Shown here piece by piece: positions 7,885 to 18,420 of a stretch of DNA of 64,000 nucleotides (position 1 is the first letter of the stretch; every line of letters begins with the position of its first letter). Under the pieces are notes generated by a model that saw only the letters and a list, made by a program, of their open reading frames with translations, made no database searches and had not been told where the DNA came from. The position numbers and the translations under genes were made by a program. Origin of the DNA: Luteococcus sp048595755 (GTDB lineage Bacteria; Actinomycetota; Actinomycetes; Propionibacteriales; Propionibacteriaceae); NCBI RefSeq assembly GCF_048595755.1, contig NZ_CP184360.1, forward strand, positions 1,674,001 through 1,738,000. Direction: 5' to 3'.

Positions 7885-9342
7885 GTGAGCAAGAAGGTGC
7901 ACGCGTGGCTGGACGTCACCGCGGGGGTGGCCGGTGACATGCTGCTGGGGGCCACCCTGGACGCCGGCGCCCCGGTCGCCAGGATCCAGGACGCGCTCGA
8001 TGCCCTGGTGCCCGGCGCGGTGCGGATCGAGGCCGAGACCGTGGTGCGCGGCGGCCAGCGCGGAACCAAGGCCCTGGTCCGGGTCCTGGTGGACGATCCG
8101 CCGCACCGCACCTGGGCGTCGATCCGGGAGATGCTCGGGGAGCACCTGGGCGTGGCCGGTCGGCTGCACCCACGCACCGTCGGGCTCGCCTTGGGAGCCT
8201 TCGGCGCCCTGGCCGAGGCGGAGGCGCGGGTGCACGGCACGCCGGTGGACGACGTCCACTTCCACGAGGTGGGTGCGCTGGACTCGATCGCCGACATCGT
8301 CGGTGCCTGTGAGGGCTTGAGACTGTTGGGCGTCGAGTCGGTCAGCGCCTCGCCCCTGACACTGGGCGCCGGGCGGATTCGAGCAGCCCACGGTGACATT
8401 CCCGTGCCGGTGCCGGCGGTCCTGGAGCTGGTGCGAGGTTGGCCGGTGCAGCAGACCAGCTACTCGGGCGCCACCCGGCCCCTCGACAAGCTCGGGGAAC
8501 GAGCAACATCGTCCGAGCCGTCCCCGTTGGCCGAGCCGTCCCCGTTGGCCGAGCTTGTCGAGGCCCACTCCCATCACGACGAGCCCTCCTTGTCGGCCGA
8601 GCCCTCTCCGTCGGCCGAGCCTGTCGAGGCCCACCACCACCCCCATCACGACGAGCCCGCCGCAGTGACCACTCCCGGTGAGGTGGGGGAGCTTGCCACC
8701 CCCACCGGCGTCGCGCTGGTCAGGAGCCTCTCCAGCCGATGCGAGTCGATGCCGACGATGCAGGTGCAGGGCATTGGGATCGGTGCGGGTGGCAAGGACT
8801 TCGCCGACCATCCGAATGTGGTGCGGCTGGTGGTGGGGAAGCTCCCGCAGACCGCCCACGTCGAGGACCCGGAGGGCATCGAGGTGCTCGAGTTGATGGC
8901 CAATGTGGACGACATGGATCCCAGGCTGTGGCCGAGCGTGTTGGAGGCCCTGCTCCAGGCCGGCGCCAGGGACGCCTGGTTGGTGCCGATCGTGATGAAG
9001 AAGGGACGCCCCGCCCATACTGTGCACGCCCTGGTGCGGGCCGCCGATGAGCACGCGGTGGGCCAGGTGCTCCTGCGGCAGACCTCCACCCTGGGCTATC
9101 GGGTGGCGAGCCTGCGCCGCACCATGTTGCAGCGCGCCTGGCGTGAGGTCGAGGTGCTGGGCCAGCAGGTGCAGGTCAAGGTGGGGCACCGCGACGGCCA
9201 GATCGTGCACGCCACCGCGGAGTTCGAGAGTCTGGCGGCAGCCGCCACGGCGCTGGGGATGCCGCAGTTCGAGTTGTCACCGCGGGTGGTCGCGGCAATG
9301 GCCCGGGCTGGTCTGGTGGCTGGCTGCGATCTCGACGCATAG
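7885..9342 (+). CDS. larC: Nickel-pincer cofactor biosynthesis protein LarC, with repeat-derived His/Ser/Pro-rich insert
   Basis: A 485-aa LarC, the CTP-dependent nickel chelatase that inserts Ni into the pyridinium bisthiocarboxylate (nickel-pincer) cofactor used by lactate racemase LarA. The N-terminal half begins 'AWLDVTAGVAGDMLLGATLDAG', with 'HFHEVGALDSIADIVG' at about 125-140. The C-terminal half has 'ANVDDMDPRLW' and 'RPAHTVHALV'. The GTG at 7885 has GGGGAGGG just upstream and starts where the family starts. Residues about 194-262 are low complexity (PSPLAE repeats, HSHH, HHHPHHDE) and are encoded by dispersed repeats. His-rich linkers are known between the LarC1 and LarC2 parts, so the insert may still bind nickel. 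It is first in larC-larE-larB. Confidence 0.92.
   Translation: MSKKVHAWLDVTAGVAGDMLLGATLDAGAPVARIQDALDALVPGAVRIEAETVVRGGQRGTKALVRVLVDDPPHRTWASIREMLGEHLGVAGRLHPRTVGLALGAFGALAEAEARVHGTPVDDVHFHEVGALDSIADIVGACEGLRLLGVESVSASPLTLGAGRIRAAHGDIPVPVPAVLELVRGWPVQQTSYSGATRPLDKLGERATSSEPSPLAEPSPLAELVEAHSHHDEPSLSAEPSPSAEPVEAHHHPHHDEPAAVTTPGEVGELATPTGVALVRSLSSRCESMPTMQVQGIGIGAGGKDFADHPNVVRLVVGKLPQTAHVEDPEGIEVLELMANVDDMDPRLWPSVLEALLQAGARDAWLVPIVMKKGRPAHTVHALVRAADEHAVGQVLLRQTSTLGYRVASLRRTMLQRAWREVEVLGQQVQVKVGHRDGQIVHATAEFESLAAAATALGMPQFELSPRVVAAMARAGLVAGCDLDA
8479..8629. repeat. Dispersed GAGCYTGTCGAGG repeats inside larC
   Basis: CCTCGACAAGCTCGG at 8481-8495 is inverted as CCGAGCTTGTCGAGG at 8549-8563; a third copy GAGCCTGTCGAGG lies at 8617-8629. 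Between them are short tandem units (CCGTTGGCCGAGC-like, TCGGCCGAGCC). All keep the larC frame open. Confidence 0.8.
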
Positions 9343-9355
9343 GCTCGGACGCACG

Positions 9356-10216
9356 ATGACCACAGACGACAACCTGCCTTCGGCGCCCGACGTGGCCGCC
9401 GTCCACCGTCAGCTGCTCGCCATCCCGGGCCAGCTGGGGATCGCCTATTCCGGAGGTGTCGACTCGGCCACGCTGTGCGCCCTGGCGGTGCAGGCGCTGG
9501 GCCCGGATCGGGTGGTGGCCCTGCTGGGGGTCAGCCCGTCACTGGCTGCCGATGAGCGTCGCATCGCGCACGAGGTGGCCGCCCAGATCGGTGTGCGGGT
9601 GCGGGAGGTCGTCACCCATGAGGGCGACAACCCCGCCTATGTGGCCAATGACGTCGATCGCTGCTTCCACTGCAAGGACGAATTGTTCACCCGGATCAGC
9701 GACGAGCTGGTCGACGAGCTGGAGCTGGGGGCCGTGGCCTATGGCGAGAATGCCGATGACGTCCTGCGTCCGGACCGCCCCGGGGCCCAGGCAGCCACCC
9801 AGCACCAGGTGCTGCGACCACTTGCCGATGCCGGGATCACCAAGGCCCGCGTGCGGGAGCTCGCCCGCGAGCTGGGGCTCAGCGTGGCCGACAAACCGGC
9901 CGCGCCCTGCCTGGCCTCACGCATCCCGCACGGGGAGGCCGTCACGCCGGAGAAGCTGCGCCAGGTGGACGAGGCCGAGTCGGCCGTTCGTCGGGCCGGT
10001 TTCAGCGACGGTCGGGTCCGGCACCACGGCAGCATCGCCCGCATCGAGCTGCCCGTGCCCGAGCTGGGCCGCCTGGCCGACGACGAGCTGCGCAATCGAC
10101 TGCTCGCCGACGTGCGCGGGGTCGGCTTCGCTCACGTGACGATCGACCTGGCAGGGATCCAGTCGGGTCAGTTCACGATGCAGATCCTGAGCCGCCGGGA
10201 GGTGTCCGATGACTGA
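9356..10216 (+). CDS. larE: ATP-dependent sacrificial sulfur transferase LarE
   Basis: A 286-aa PP-loop enzyme. LarE adenylates the pyridinium carboxylates and transfers sulfur to build the nickel-pincer cofactor. The ATP-binding SGGVDS is at residues 32-37. The conserved 'CLASRIPHG' places a Cys at 185, equivalent to the sacrificial Cys of the Lactobacillus enzyme, so this is the self-consuming type by that residue. A CFHCK pair (C103, C106) is also present, as in most LarE proteins. The ATG at 9356 is 13 bp after larC. It overlaps larB by 8 bp, which suggests translational coupling. Confidence 0.95.
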   Translation: MTTDDNLPSAPDVAAVHRQLLAIPGQLGIAYSGGVDSATLCALAVQALGPDRVVALLGVSPSLAADERRIAHEVAAQIGVRVREVVTHEGDNPAYVANDVDRCFHCKDELFTRISDELVDELELGAVAYGENADDVLRPDRPGAQAATQHQVLRPLADAGITKARVRELARELGLSVADKPAAPCLASRIPHGEAVTPEKLRQVDEAESAVRRAGFSDGRVRHHGSIARIELPVPELGRLADDELRNRLLADVRGVGFAHVTIDLAGIQSGQFTMQILSRREVSDD

Positions 10217-11027
10217 ACCGGCCCCCTCGACAGGCTCGGGGAACGACGGGGTGGCGTCGGGCCCCTCGACAGGCTCGGGGAACGAAGGGGTGACCTCGGG
10301 GAGCGAAGGGGTGGCGCGCGAGCAGCCTCCGGCGGCCGAGCCTGTCGAGGCCCCGGGGGATGGGCTGGAGGGGATCGCCGACCTTGACCTGGGCCGGGCA
10401 CGTCGTCGCGGTTATCCGGAGGCCGTCTACTGCGAAGGCAAGAGCCCCGCGCAGGTGCGCGCCATCGCGCGACGCTTCGGGGAGACCGGTGGCCCCGAGA
10501 AGGGCGCGGTCTTGTTCACCCGCGCCGACGAGGACCATGCCCGGGCAGTGCTGGAGATGCTGCCCGAGGCCCACCACGATCCGGTGGCACGTCTGGTGGC
10601 CTGGCCCGCCGAGCCGCCCGCACCCACCGGTGAACTCGTGGTGGTGGCCTGTGCCGGCACCTCGGACCTGTCGGTGGCCCGCGAGGCGGCACTGACGGCG
10701 CAATATCTGGGGCGTCGCACCGAGCTCGTGGTCGACATCGGCATCGCCGGGCTGCACCGCACCCTCACGCGGCTCGACCTGTTGCGCAGCGCTGGCTGCA
10801 TCGTCGTGGTGGCCGGAATGGACGGCGCTCTGCCGGGCCTGGTCGCCGGGCTGGTGGAGGCCCCGGTGGTGGCAGTGCCCACCTCGGTGGGCTACGGGGC
10901 GGCCTTCAATGGTCTGGCCCCGCTGCTGACGATGCTGAATGCCTGCGCGCCCGGCGTCGGGGTGGTCAACATCGACAACGGCTACGGGGGCGGTCATCTG
11001 GCAGCGCAGATCACCGCCGCGCGCTGA
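10209..11027 (+). CDS. larB: Nickel-pincer cofactor biosynthesis protein LarB, with repeat-derived N-terminal extension
   Basis: A 272-aa LarB, the AIR-carboxylase (PurE)-like enzyme that carboxylates nicotinic acid adenine dinucleotide and hydrolyses it in the first step of the pincer cofactor pathway. The recognisable protein starts near residue 58 ('LGRARRRGYPEAVYCEGKSP'). The PurE-like core has 'VVACAGTSDLSVAREA', 'DIGIAGLHR', 'VVVAGMDGALPGLVAGL' and 'PTSVGYGAAF'. Residues about 5-52 ('PSTGSGN' twice, 'AEPVEA') are translations of dispersed repeats and are probably a disordered tail. The start overlaps the larE stop. No larA is visible in the window. Confidence 0.92.
   Translation: MTEPAPSTGSGNDGVASGPSTGSGNEGVTSGSEGVAREQPPAAEPVEAPGDGLEGIADLDLGRARRRGYPEAVYCEGKSPAQVRAIARRFGETGGPEKGAVLFTRADEDHARAVLEMLPEAHHDPVARLVAWPAEPPAPTGELVVVACAGTSDLSVAREAALTAQYLGRRTELVVDIGIAGLHRTLTRLDLLRSAGCIVVVAGMDGALPGLVAGLVEAPVVAVPTSVGYGAAFNGLAPLLTMLNACAPGVGVVNIDNGYGGGHLAAQITAAR
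10222..10352. repeat. Dispersed repeats in the 5' end of larB
   Basis: Two direct copies of the CCCCTCGACAGGCTCGGGGA unit (from 10222 and 10261, about 39 bp apart) are followed by a degenerate copy near 10293 and an inverted copy CCGAGCCTGTCGAGG at 10337-10351. They are the same family as in larC and after pyc. Confidence 0.8.
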
Positions 11028-11110
11028 GCCAGACCACCGCCAACGAGAATCCCCCCCCGGGAGCGGGGAGCACCGCAAACCTGCGCTGAAATCAAGCGTG
11101 TCCGGAAAAC

Positions 11111-12235
11111 CTAAGGAGCGGGCGTGGCCGTCGGTGCGGGGGTGGCCACGGAGGAGTCGGAGACCTCGGGACTCGGGGACGACGCAGACGTGGTCGAGGA
11201 CTCAGCACTGGTGGAAGCCTGAGGGGTGGTGGAGGCCTCAGGAGTGCTGGAGGACTCGGGCAGCGCGCTCGGGGTGGCATCCTCGGTGGGCGCCACCGTG
11301 TACGGCGTCTGGCTGGTCTCGGTCGGAATGCGCAGCGGTGTCTCGGCACCGCTCGGGCTCGCACTCGGTGTCTCGGGCGTGCTGCTTTCGCTGGGCGTCG
11401 GCTCGCTGGGGGCAGGCTCCACCGGGGTCGGGCCATAACTCGGCGACGCGGAGGGGCTCTGGTCCGGCGTCGATTCGCTCGGTTCCGGCGTCGGTTCGGT
11501 CGGCTCGGGCGTCGGTTCGGTCGGTTCCGGCGTCGGTTCGGTCGGTTCCGGCGTGGTCGAGGAATCGTCCGAGGGGCCATCCGTGGGATCGGCAGTCTCG
11601 CTGGGGTCCGGTTCCTCGCTGGAAGGATCTGGCTCCTCGCTGGAGGAAGGAGTGCTGCCAGTCGGCTTGTCAGAGGGGGGCTGTGTGGACTCCTCGGACT
11701 TGGGATCGGTCCCGGACGTCTCACCCGGCTTGGGCTCGGTGGGCATCGGTGCGGTCGAGCTGTCGCCAGCCGAGCGGTCGGAGTCGTCCTCCGGGGCGGT
11801 CGTGATCGAGGGCGGTGCGGTGCGTCCACCCGGCATCGGGGTCACCTCACCCAGCGGCTCGACAGGAGAGCCCGGAGCACTGGGTGGCACCGAAGTGGCG
11901 ATGGAGGGGCCCATCTCACCGGGGGAGACCGGCTGGTGGGTGGCCTCGAAGGAGGAACGGTCCGTGCCGGAGGTGGGAACCGGCTGCGGCATGGAGGGCA
12001 GCACCGGTCCGGACGCCCCCACGGATGCGGTGGGGATCGTCGGCCTGGTGGTGGCCGCCGGCTGGCCCGCGGTCTGGTCCGAACGGTCGTTCGGGTTCGA
12101 CGAAGTGCTGGGCTGGGTGATGCTGGGGGAGGGAGACGCGGGGCGCAGCATGTCTTCGGACGCGATCGAATTGATCACGGCCGACGTCACGACGGCCGCG
12201 ATGAAGACGATCGATCCAGTCCGAGCCACGCTCAT
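11111..12235 (-). CDS. Secreted or membrane-anchored Pro/Ser/Thr/Glu-rich protein
   Basis: A 374-aa protein with no recognised domain. Residues about 6-25 (SIVFIAAVVTSAVINSIA) form one hydrophobic segment, a signal anchor or uncleaved signal. The rest is almost entirely low complexity, with PTEPTPEP-type six-residue repeats near residues 215-245 encoded by an 18-bp DNA tandem repeat. Such tails usually form extended or glycosylated cell-wall-spanning stalks. No C-terminal anchor or LPXTG is seen. The long, open, strongly biased frame and a sensible N-terminus support a real gene; the function is unknown. Confidence 0.6.
   Translation of the reverse strand: MSVARTGSIVFIAAVVTSAVINSIASEDMLRPASPSPSITQPSTSSNPNDRSDQTAGQPAATTRPTIPTASVGASGPVLPSMPQPVPTSGTDRSSFEATHQPVSPGEMGPSIATSVPPSAPGSPVEPLGEVTPMPGGRTAPPSITTAPEDDSDRSAGDSSTAPMPTEPKPGETSGTDPKSEESTQPPSDKPTGSTPSSSEEPDPSSEEPDPSETADPTDGPSDDSSTTPEPTEPTPEPTEPTPEPTEPTPEPSESTPDQSPSASPSYGPTPVEPAPSEPTPSESSTPETPSASPSGAETPLRIPTETSQTPYTVAPTEDATPSALPESSSTPEASTTPQASTSAESSTTSASSPSPEVSDSSVATPAPTATPAP
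11461..11560. repeat. 18-bp tandem repeat in the Pro/Thr-rich gene
   Basis: About five imperfect copies of an 18-bp unit (GGTTCCGGCGTCGGTTCG type) encode the PTEPTPEP peptide repeat. Such arrays tend to vary in copy number between strains. Confidence 0.75.
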
Positions 12236-12345
12236 GGATTCTCAACCTCCGGAACAGTGCTCGGATCAGGGGTACGGCGGAGCACCGGGTGTGTTGTTCA
12301 CTGTACCTGAGAAAAACACAGGAATGAAAAATCCCCAGAAAGCTG

Positions 12346-12380
12346 GAACGGGCCCGAGCGTGGAATGCTCGGGCCCGTTC
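12346..12380 (-). terminator. Terminator of icd
   Basis: A 14-bp perfect stem GAACGGGCCCGAGC/GCTCGGGCCCGTTC with a 7-nt loop lies 38 bp beyond the icd stop. On the minus strand it is followed by TTTCTGGGGATTTTTC. Confidence 0.85.
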
Positions 12381-12417
12381 AGGCAATCTGAAGAAATCAC
12401 CCCATCGCGGGGAGAAC

Positions 12418-14607
<2,190 letters not shown>

Positions 14608-14754
14608 GGGCTCGGGATTCCCCTCAAATCGACTGGACGGTATGAAACGTCACTTCTCCGGGCTGGCAGCCGTGCCAGCCCTTCGTGGTCACACTAGCGG
14701 ACGCCCCTGACGATGTGTGGTCGTCGTGCCGACGGCGGCCATCCCCGGGGGCGT

Positions 14755-15456
14755 TCAGGGCATGGGGCGCACGGTGAGCACCGGGTGGGGATCCAGCGTC
14801 GCCATGCCGTTCCAGGCCAGGTTCACCAGGTGGGCGGCCACCACCTCCTTGGACGGCTCGCGGGTGTCCAGCCAGCTCTGCCCGGCCAGCGCCACCAGGC
14901 CCACCAGGGCCTGCGCATAGAGTCCCGCGAAGTCGGCGTCGAAGCCGTGGCGCCGGAGCGGGTCGGCCAGCAGGTCCTCCACGCGGCTGACGATGTCGCT
15001 GAGGATGCTGCCGAAGGAGCCCTGGGCCGCCACCACCGACGAGTCACGTGCCAGGATCCGGAAGCCATCGGGGTGCTCGTCCAGGTAGTCCATCAGGGCC
15101 AGGGCGCCGTACTCGATCAGTTCGCGGGAGGAGGCGCCGGGGGTGGTGAGGGCGGTGCGGATCGAGTCGTGGAGACGTTGCACTTCGCGGTCGACGACCA
15201 CGGCGTAGACCCCCTCCTTGCCGCCGAAGTGTTCGTAGACCACCGGCTTGCTGACCTGCGCGCAGGCGGCGATCTCCTCGACGCTGGTGCCCTCGAAGCC
15301 CTTCTGGGCGAACAGGCTGCGGGCCACCGTCACCAGCTGGGCGCGTCGTTCGGCGGAGGTCATGCGGATGCGGCCCCGGCGTGCTCGGCCAGTCGTCGCC
15401 CGTCGGGCGGGGGCTGGATCGTCGTGCGGTGTTGCCGGATCGCTCTGCTCAAGCAT
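14755..15456 (-). CDS. TetR-family transcriptional regulator
   Basis: A 233-aa protein. A TetR_N helix-turn-helix lies at about residues 32-80: 'QLVTVARSLFAQKGFEGTSVEEIAA' and the recognition helix 'VSKPVVYEHFGGKEGVYAVVV'. A helical ligand-binding domain follows, with 'TALTTPGASSRELIEYGALALMDYL' as seen in AcrR/FadR-like TetR_C domains. The start is uncertain: ATG at 15456, a GTG at 15474 and a later ATG at 15363 are all in frame and none has a good ribosome binding site. The target and ligand are unknown; it sits alone between icd and tRNA-Gln. Confidence 0.88.
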   Translation of the reverse strand: MLEQSDPATPHDDPAPARRATTGRARRGRIRMTSAERRAQLVTVARSLFAQKGFEGTSVEEIAACAQVSKPVVYEHFGGKEGVYAVVVDREVQRLHDSIRTALTTPGASSRELIEYGALALMDYLDEHPDGFRILARDSSVVAAQGSFGSILSDIVSRVEDLLADPLRRHGFDADFAGLYAQALVGLVALAGQSWLDTREPSKEVVAAHLVNLAWNGMATLDPHPVLTVRPMP

Positions 15457-15610
15457 GGGGCCATGGTTGCACACCCGTCGGGGTGGGTAGTTGCCATGAA
15501 AGCCAGCCTCGCAGCGCGGGTTGAGGTGCGCCCCGCCCCGCGCCGTGCGTAAGGTATGTGTGGTCCGTCACGGATGGACACACGTCCCGTCTGCTGTGCA
15601 GGCAGGACGA

Positions 15611-15689
15611 TCCCCGGTTGGTCTGCCGGTAGGGCCCGCCTGACTTTGAATCAGGACTAGCGACGCAGGTTCGACTCCTGCCCGGGGAG
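15611..15689 (+). tRNA. tRNA-Gln (TTG)
   Basis: The acceptor stem TCCCCGG/CCGGGGA, an anticodon stem-loop CCTGA-CTTTGAA-TCAGG with anticodon TTG (15646-15648), and a T arm GCAGG-TTCGACT-CCTGC are all visible. CCA is not encoded. The position just upstream of glmU-prs is common in actinobacteria. Confidence 0.93.
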
Positions 15690-15732
15690 CTGACAGGACA
15701 CCTCTGTCGGGTCGAGCAGTGAAGGAGCCCAC

Positions 15733-17250
15733 GTGACCACTCACGAGCAGGAGCAGGACGGAGCCCAGCAGGTTTCGGCGGTGGTGGTTCTCGCCGCCGG
15801 CGGTGGCACCCGGATGAAGTCGAACAAGTCCAAGCTGCTGCACGAGGTGGCTGGCCGCTCGATGCTGAGCTACGCGGTCAACGCGGCCGAAGAGGTGGAG
15901 CCGGAGCACCTGGTGGTGGTCGTCGGGCACCGTCGTGAGCAGGTGGAGGCCCACCTGTCCGAGATCGCCCCCAATGTCACCACCGCCGTCCAGGAGGAGC
16001 AGAACGGCACCGGGCACGCCGTCCAGTGCGGCCTGCAGGGCCTGGGCGAGCTGCGTGGCGAGATCCTGGTGACCTACGGCGACGTGCCGATGCTGACCGG
16101 GCAGACCCTGGTGGAGCTGGTGCAGGAGCACCGCGCCCAGCGCAACCACATCACCGTGCTCACCGCCGAGGTTCCGGAGCCCTTCGGCTATGGCCGCATC
16201 ATCCGCGACGAGCAGGGCGACCAGATCGCGCGGATCGTCGAGCAGAAGGACGCCAGCCCCGAGGAGCAGGCCGTCACCGAGATCAACTCGGGCATCTACA
16301 TCTTCAATGCCGAGACCCTCTACGAGGGCCTCAAGCACCTCAAGACCGACAATGCGCAGGGCGAGCTGTACCTCACCGATGTCATCGGGACGGCCCGGGC
16401 CAACGACGAGCGCGTCGGCGCCCACATGATCGACGACCTGTGGCAGACCGAGGGCGTCAACGACCGCGTCCAGCTGGCGCGCATGAATGCCGAGATGAAC
16501 CGTCGCATCGTCGAGAAGTGGATGAAGAGCGGCGTGACCATCCAGGACCCGGCCACCACGTGGATCCAGGCCGACGTGGACATCGCCCAGGACGTGACCA
16601 TCCTGGCCGGCACCCATCTGGAGGGTGCCACCAGCATCGCCACCGGTGCCGTCGTCGGCCCCGACACCACGCTGACCAGCGTCGAGGTGGGCGAGGACGC
16701 CCAGGTGATCCGCACCCACGGTTCCTTCAGCCTGATCGGTGCGGGGGCGACGGTGGGCCCGTTCAGCTTCCTGCGTCCCGGCACCCAGCTGGGCGCCAAG
16801 GGCAAGATCGGCGCCTTCGTCGAGACCAAGAATGCCCAGATCGGTGAGGGCTCCAAGGTGCCGCACCTGACCTACTGCGGTGATGCCCGCATCGGTGAGG
16901 GCGTCAACGTGGGCGCCGGCACGATCTTCGCCAACTACGACGGCACCAACAAGTCGGTCACCCACCTGGGCGATGACGTCTTCATCGGTTCCAACTCGGT
17001 GCTGGTGGCCCCCGTCGACGTCGCCCCCGGCGCCTTCGTGGCTGCCGGTTCGGCCGTCGTCGAGGACGTCCCGGCCGGCGGTCTGGCGGTGGCCCGTGGT
17101 CGCCAGCACGTCAGCGAGGGCTGGGTGGCCAAGAAGCGCCCCGCCTCCAAGGCGGCAGGTGCGGCGGCGAAGGCCGCCCCCGAGATCCACCCGGACGTGG
17201 CCGCGTCCCGGGAGAAGGTTGCCAACCGCAAGCCGGAGGAATACAAGTGA
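15733..17250 (+). CDS. glmU: Bifunctional GlcNAc-1-phosphate uridylyltransferase / GlcN-1-phosphate acetyltransferase
   Basis: A 505-aa enzyme that makes UDP-GlcNAc for peptidoglycan. The N-terminal nucleotidyltransferase domain has 'LAAGGGTRMKS' (from residue 20) with the later 'KSKLLHE', plus 'YGDVPMLT' and 'EINSGIYIFN'. The C-terminal left-handed beta-helix of hexapeptide repeats (about 260-460) carries the acetyltransferase part ('FVETKNAQIGEGSKVPHLTY', 'NYDGTNK'). A charged Lys/Ala-rich tail of about 40 aa follows, as in other actinobacterial GlmU. The GTG at 15733 follows GAAGGAG. It overlaps prs by 4 bp. Confidence 0.97.
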   Translation: MTTHEQEQDGAQQVSAVVVLAAGGGTRMKSNKSKLLHEVAGRSMLSYAVNAAEEVEPEHLVVVVGHRREQVEAHLSEIAPNVTTAVQEEQNGTGHAVQCGLQGLGELRGEILVTYGDVPMLTGQTLVELVQEHRAQRNHITVLTAEVPEPFGYGRIIRDEQGDQIARIVEQKDASPEEQAVTEINSGIYIFNAETLYEGLKHLKTDNAQGELYLTDVIGTARANDERVGAHMIDDLWQTEGVNDRVQLARMNAEMNRRIVEKWMKSGVTIQDPATTWIQADVDIAQDVTILAGTHLEGATSIATGAVVGPDTTLTSVEVGEDAQVIRTHGSFSLIGAGATVGPFSFLRPGTQLGAKGKIGAFVETKNAQIGEGSKVPHLTYCGDARIGEGVNVGAGTIFANYDGTNKSVTHLGDDVFIGSNSVLVAPVDVAPGAFVAAGSAVVEDVPAGGLAVARGRQHVSEGWVAKKRPASKAAGAAAKAAPEIHPDVAASREKVANRKPEEYK

Positions 17251-18227
17251 GTGGCGTCAAGCGCCCCAATGACAAGCACCTGATGCTCTTCTCGGGGCGG
17301 GCCCATCCGGCCCTCGCCGACGAGATCGCCGAGCTGATGGGGGTGGAGCTGGTGCCCACCCGAGCCATCGACTACGCCAACTCCGAGACCTACGTGCGCT
17401 TCGAGGAGTCGGTGCGCGGCGCCGATGCCTTCGTGATCCAGAGCCACTGCGCCCCGGTGAACCAGTGGATGATGGAGCAACTGATCATGGTGGACGCCCT
17501 CAAGCGCGCCTCCGCCAAGCGGATCACCGTGGTTGCGCCCTTCTACCCCTACGCTCGTCAGGACAAGAAGCACCTGGGGCGTGAACCCATCAGTGCGCGC
17601 CTGATGGCCGACCTGTTCAAGGCCGCGGGCGCGAACCGTCTGATGAGCGTCGACCTGCACGCCGCCCAGATCCAGGGATTCTTCGACGGACCGGTCGACC
17701 ACCTGTGGGCGCTGCCCGCCCTGGCCGAGTACGTGATGGACAAGTACGAGACATCGGAGATGGTCGTCGTCTCGCCCGATGCCGGCCGTGTGCGTCTGGC
17801 CGACATGTGGACCGACCGCCTGGGATGCCCGCTGGCCATCATCCACAAGCGTCACGACGTCAACGTCGCCAACCAGGTGAAGGTGCACGAGGTGGTCGGT
17901 GACGTGGAGGGCAAGGTCTGCCTGCTGGTGGACGACATGATCGACACCGCCGGCACCATCTGCCAGGCCGCCGACGCGCTGATGGAGCGCGGCGCCAAGC
18001 AGGTGATTGCCGCCACCACGCACCCGGTGCTCAGCGGCCCCGCCCGCGAACGTCTGGAGCAGAGCGCCTTCAGCGAGGTCATCGTCACCAACACGCTGCC
18101 GCTGCCGGACTCCTTCAAGGACCTGGAAAAGCTCACCGTGCTGTCGATCGCACCGCTGATCGCCAAGGCCATCCACGAGGTCTTCGAGGACGGCTCGGTC
18201 ACCAGCCTGTTCGACGGCAAGGCCTGA
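17247..18227 (+). CDS. prs: Ribose-phosphate pyrophosphokinase
   Basis: A 326-aa PRPP synthetase converting ribose 5-phosphate and ATP to PRPP for nucleotide, His and Trp synthesis. The class I signatures are present: 'YARQDKKHLGREPISARL' in the ATP/regulatory flexible loop region, 'SVDLHAAQIQGFFD', and the PRPP-binding 'LLVDDMIDTAGTI'. The GTG start overlaps the glmU stop (GTGA), indicating translational coupling in a glmU-prs operon. A large inverted repeat at 18243-18375 follows the stop. Confidence 0.97.
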   Translation: MSGVKRPNDKHLMLFSGRAHPALADEIAELMGVELVPTRAIDYANSETYVRFEESVRGADAFVIQSHCAPVNQWMMEQLIMVDALKRASAKRITVVAPFYPYARQDKKHLGREPISARLMADLFKAAGANRLMSVDLHAAQIQGFFDGPVDHLWALPALAEYVMDKYETSEMVVVSPDAGRVRLADMWTDRLGCPLAIIHKRHDVNVANQVKVHEVVGDVEGKVCLLVDDMIDTAGTICQAADALMERGAKQVIAATTHPVLSGPARERLEQSAFSEVIVTNTLPLPDSFKDLEKLTVLSIAPLIAKAIHEVFEDGSVTSLFDGKA

Positions 18228-18242
18228 CCAGGGACTCAACAG

Positions 18243-18375
18243 GAGCAACGGCACAGGGCCGGATGGTCGTCGAAGCAGCGTCAAACGATCCCGAGCGCGA
18301 CAATGTGCGACGAAGGAGCACTTGCGCGAGGGAGTCGAGCTGCGAGACGAGCCATCCGGCCCTGTGCCGTTGCTC
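18243..18375. repeat. 133-bp inverted-repeat element downstream of prs
   Basis: 24-bp perfect inverted arms (18243-18266 and 18352-18375, beginning GAGCAACGGCACAGGGCCGG) flank an 85-bp core. The pairing continues imperfectly about 12 bp inward. It lies between convergent genes and could act as a terminator, but the size and lack of a T tract fit a small mobile or repeat element as well. No gene is seen in 18228-18420. Confidence 0.7.
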
Positions 18376-18420
18376 TCACCCCTCTGTGTGGCTGAACTCT
18401 GTGTGGCTGGCCCGGGTCGT

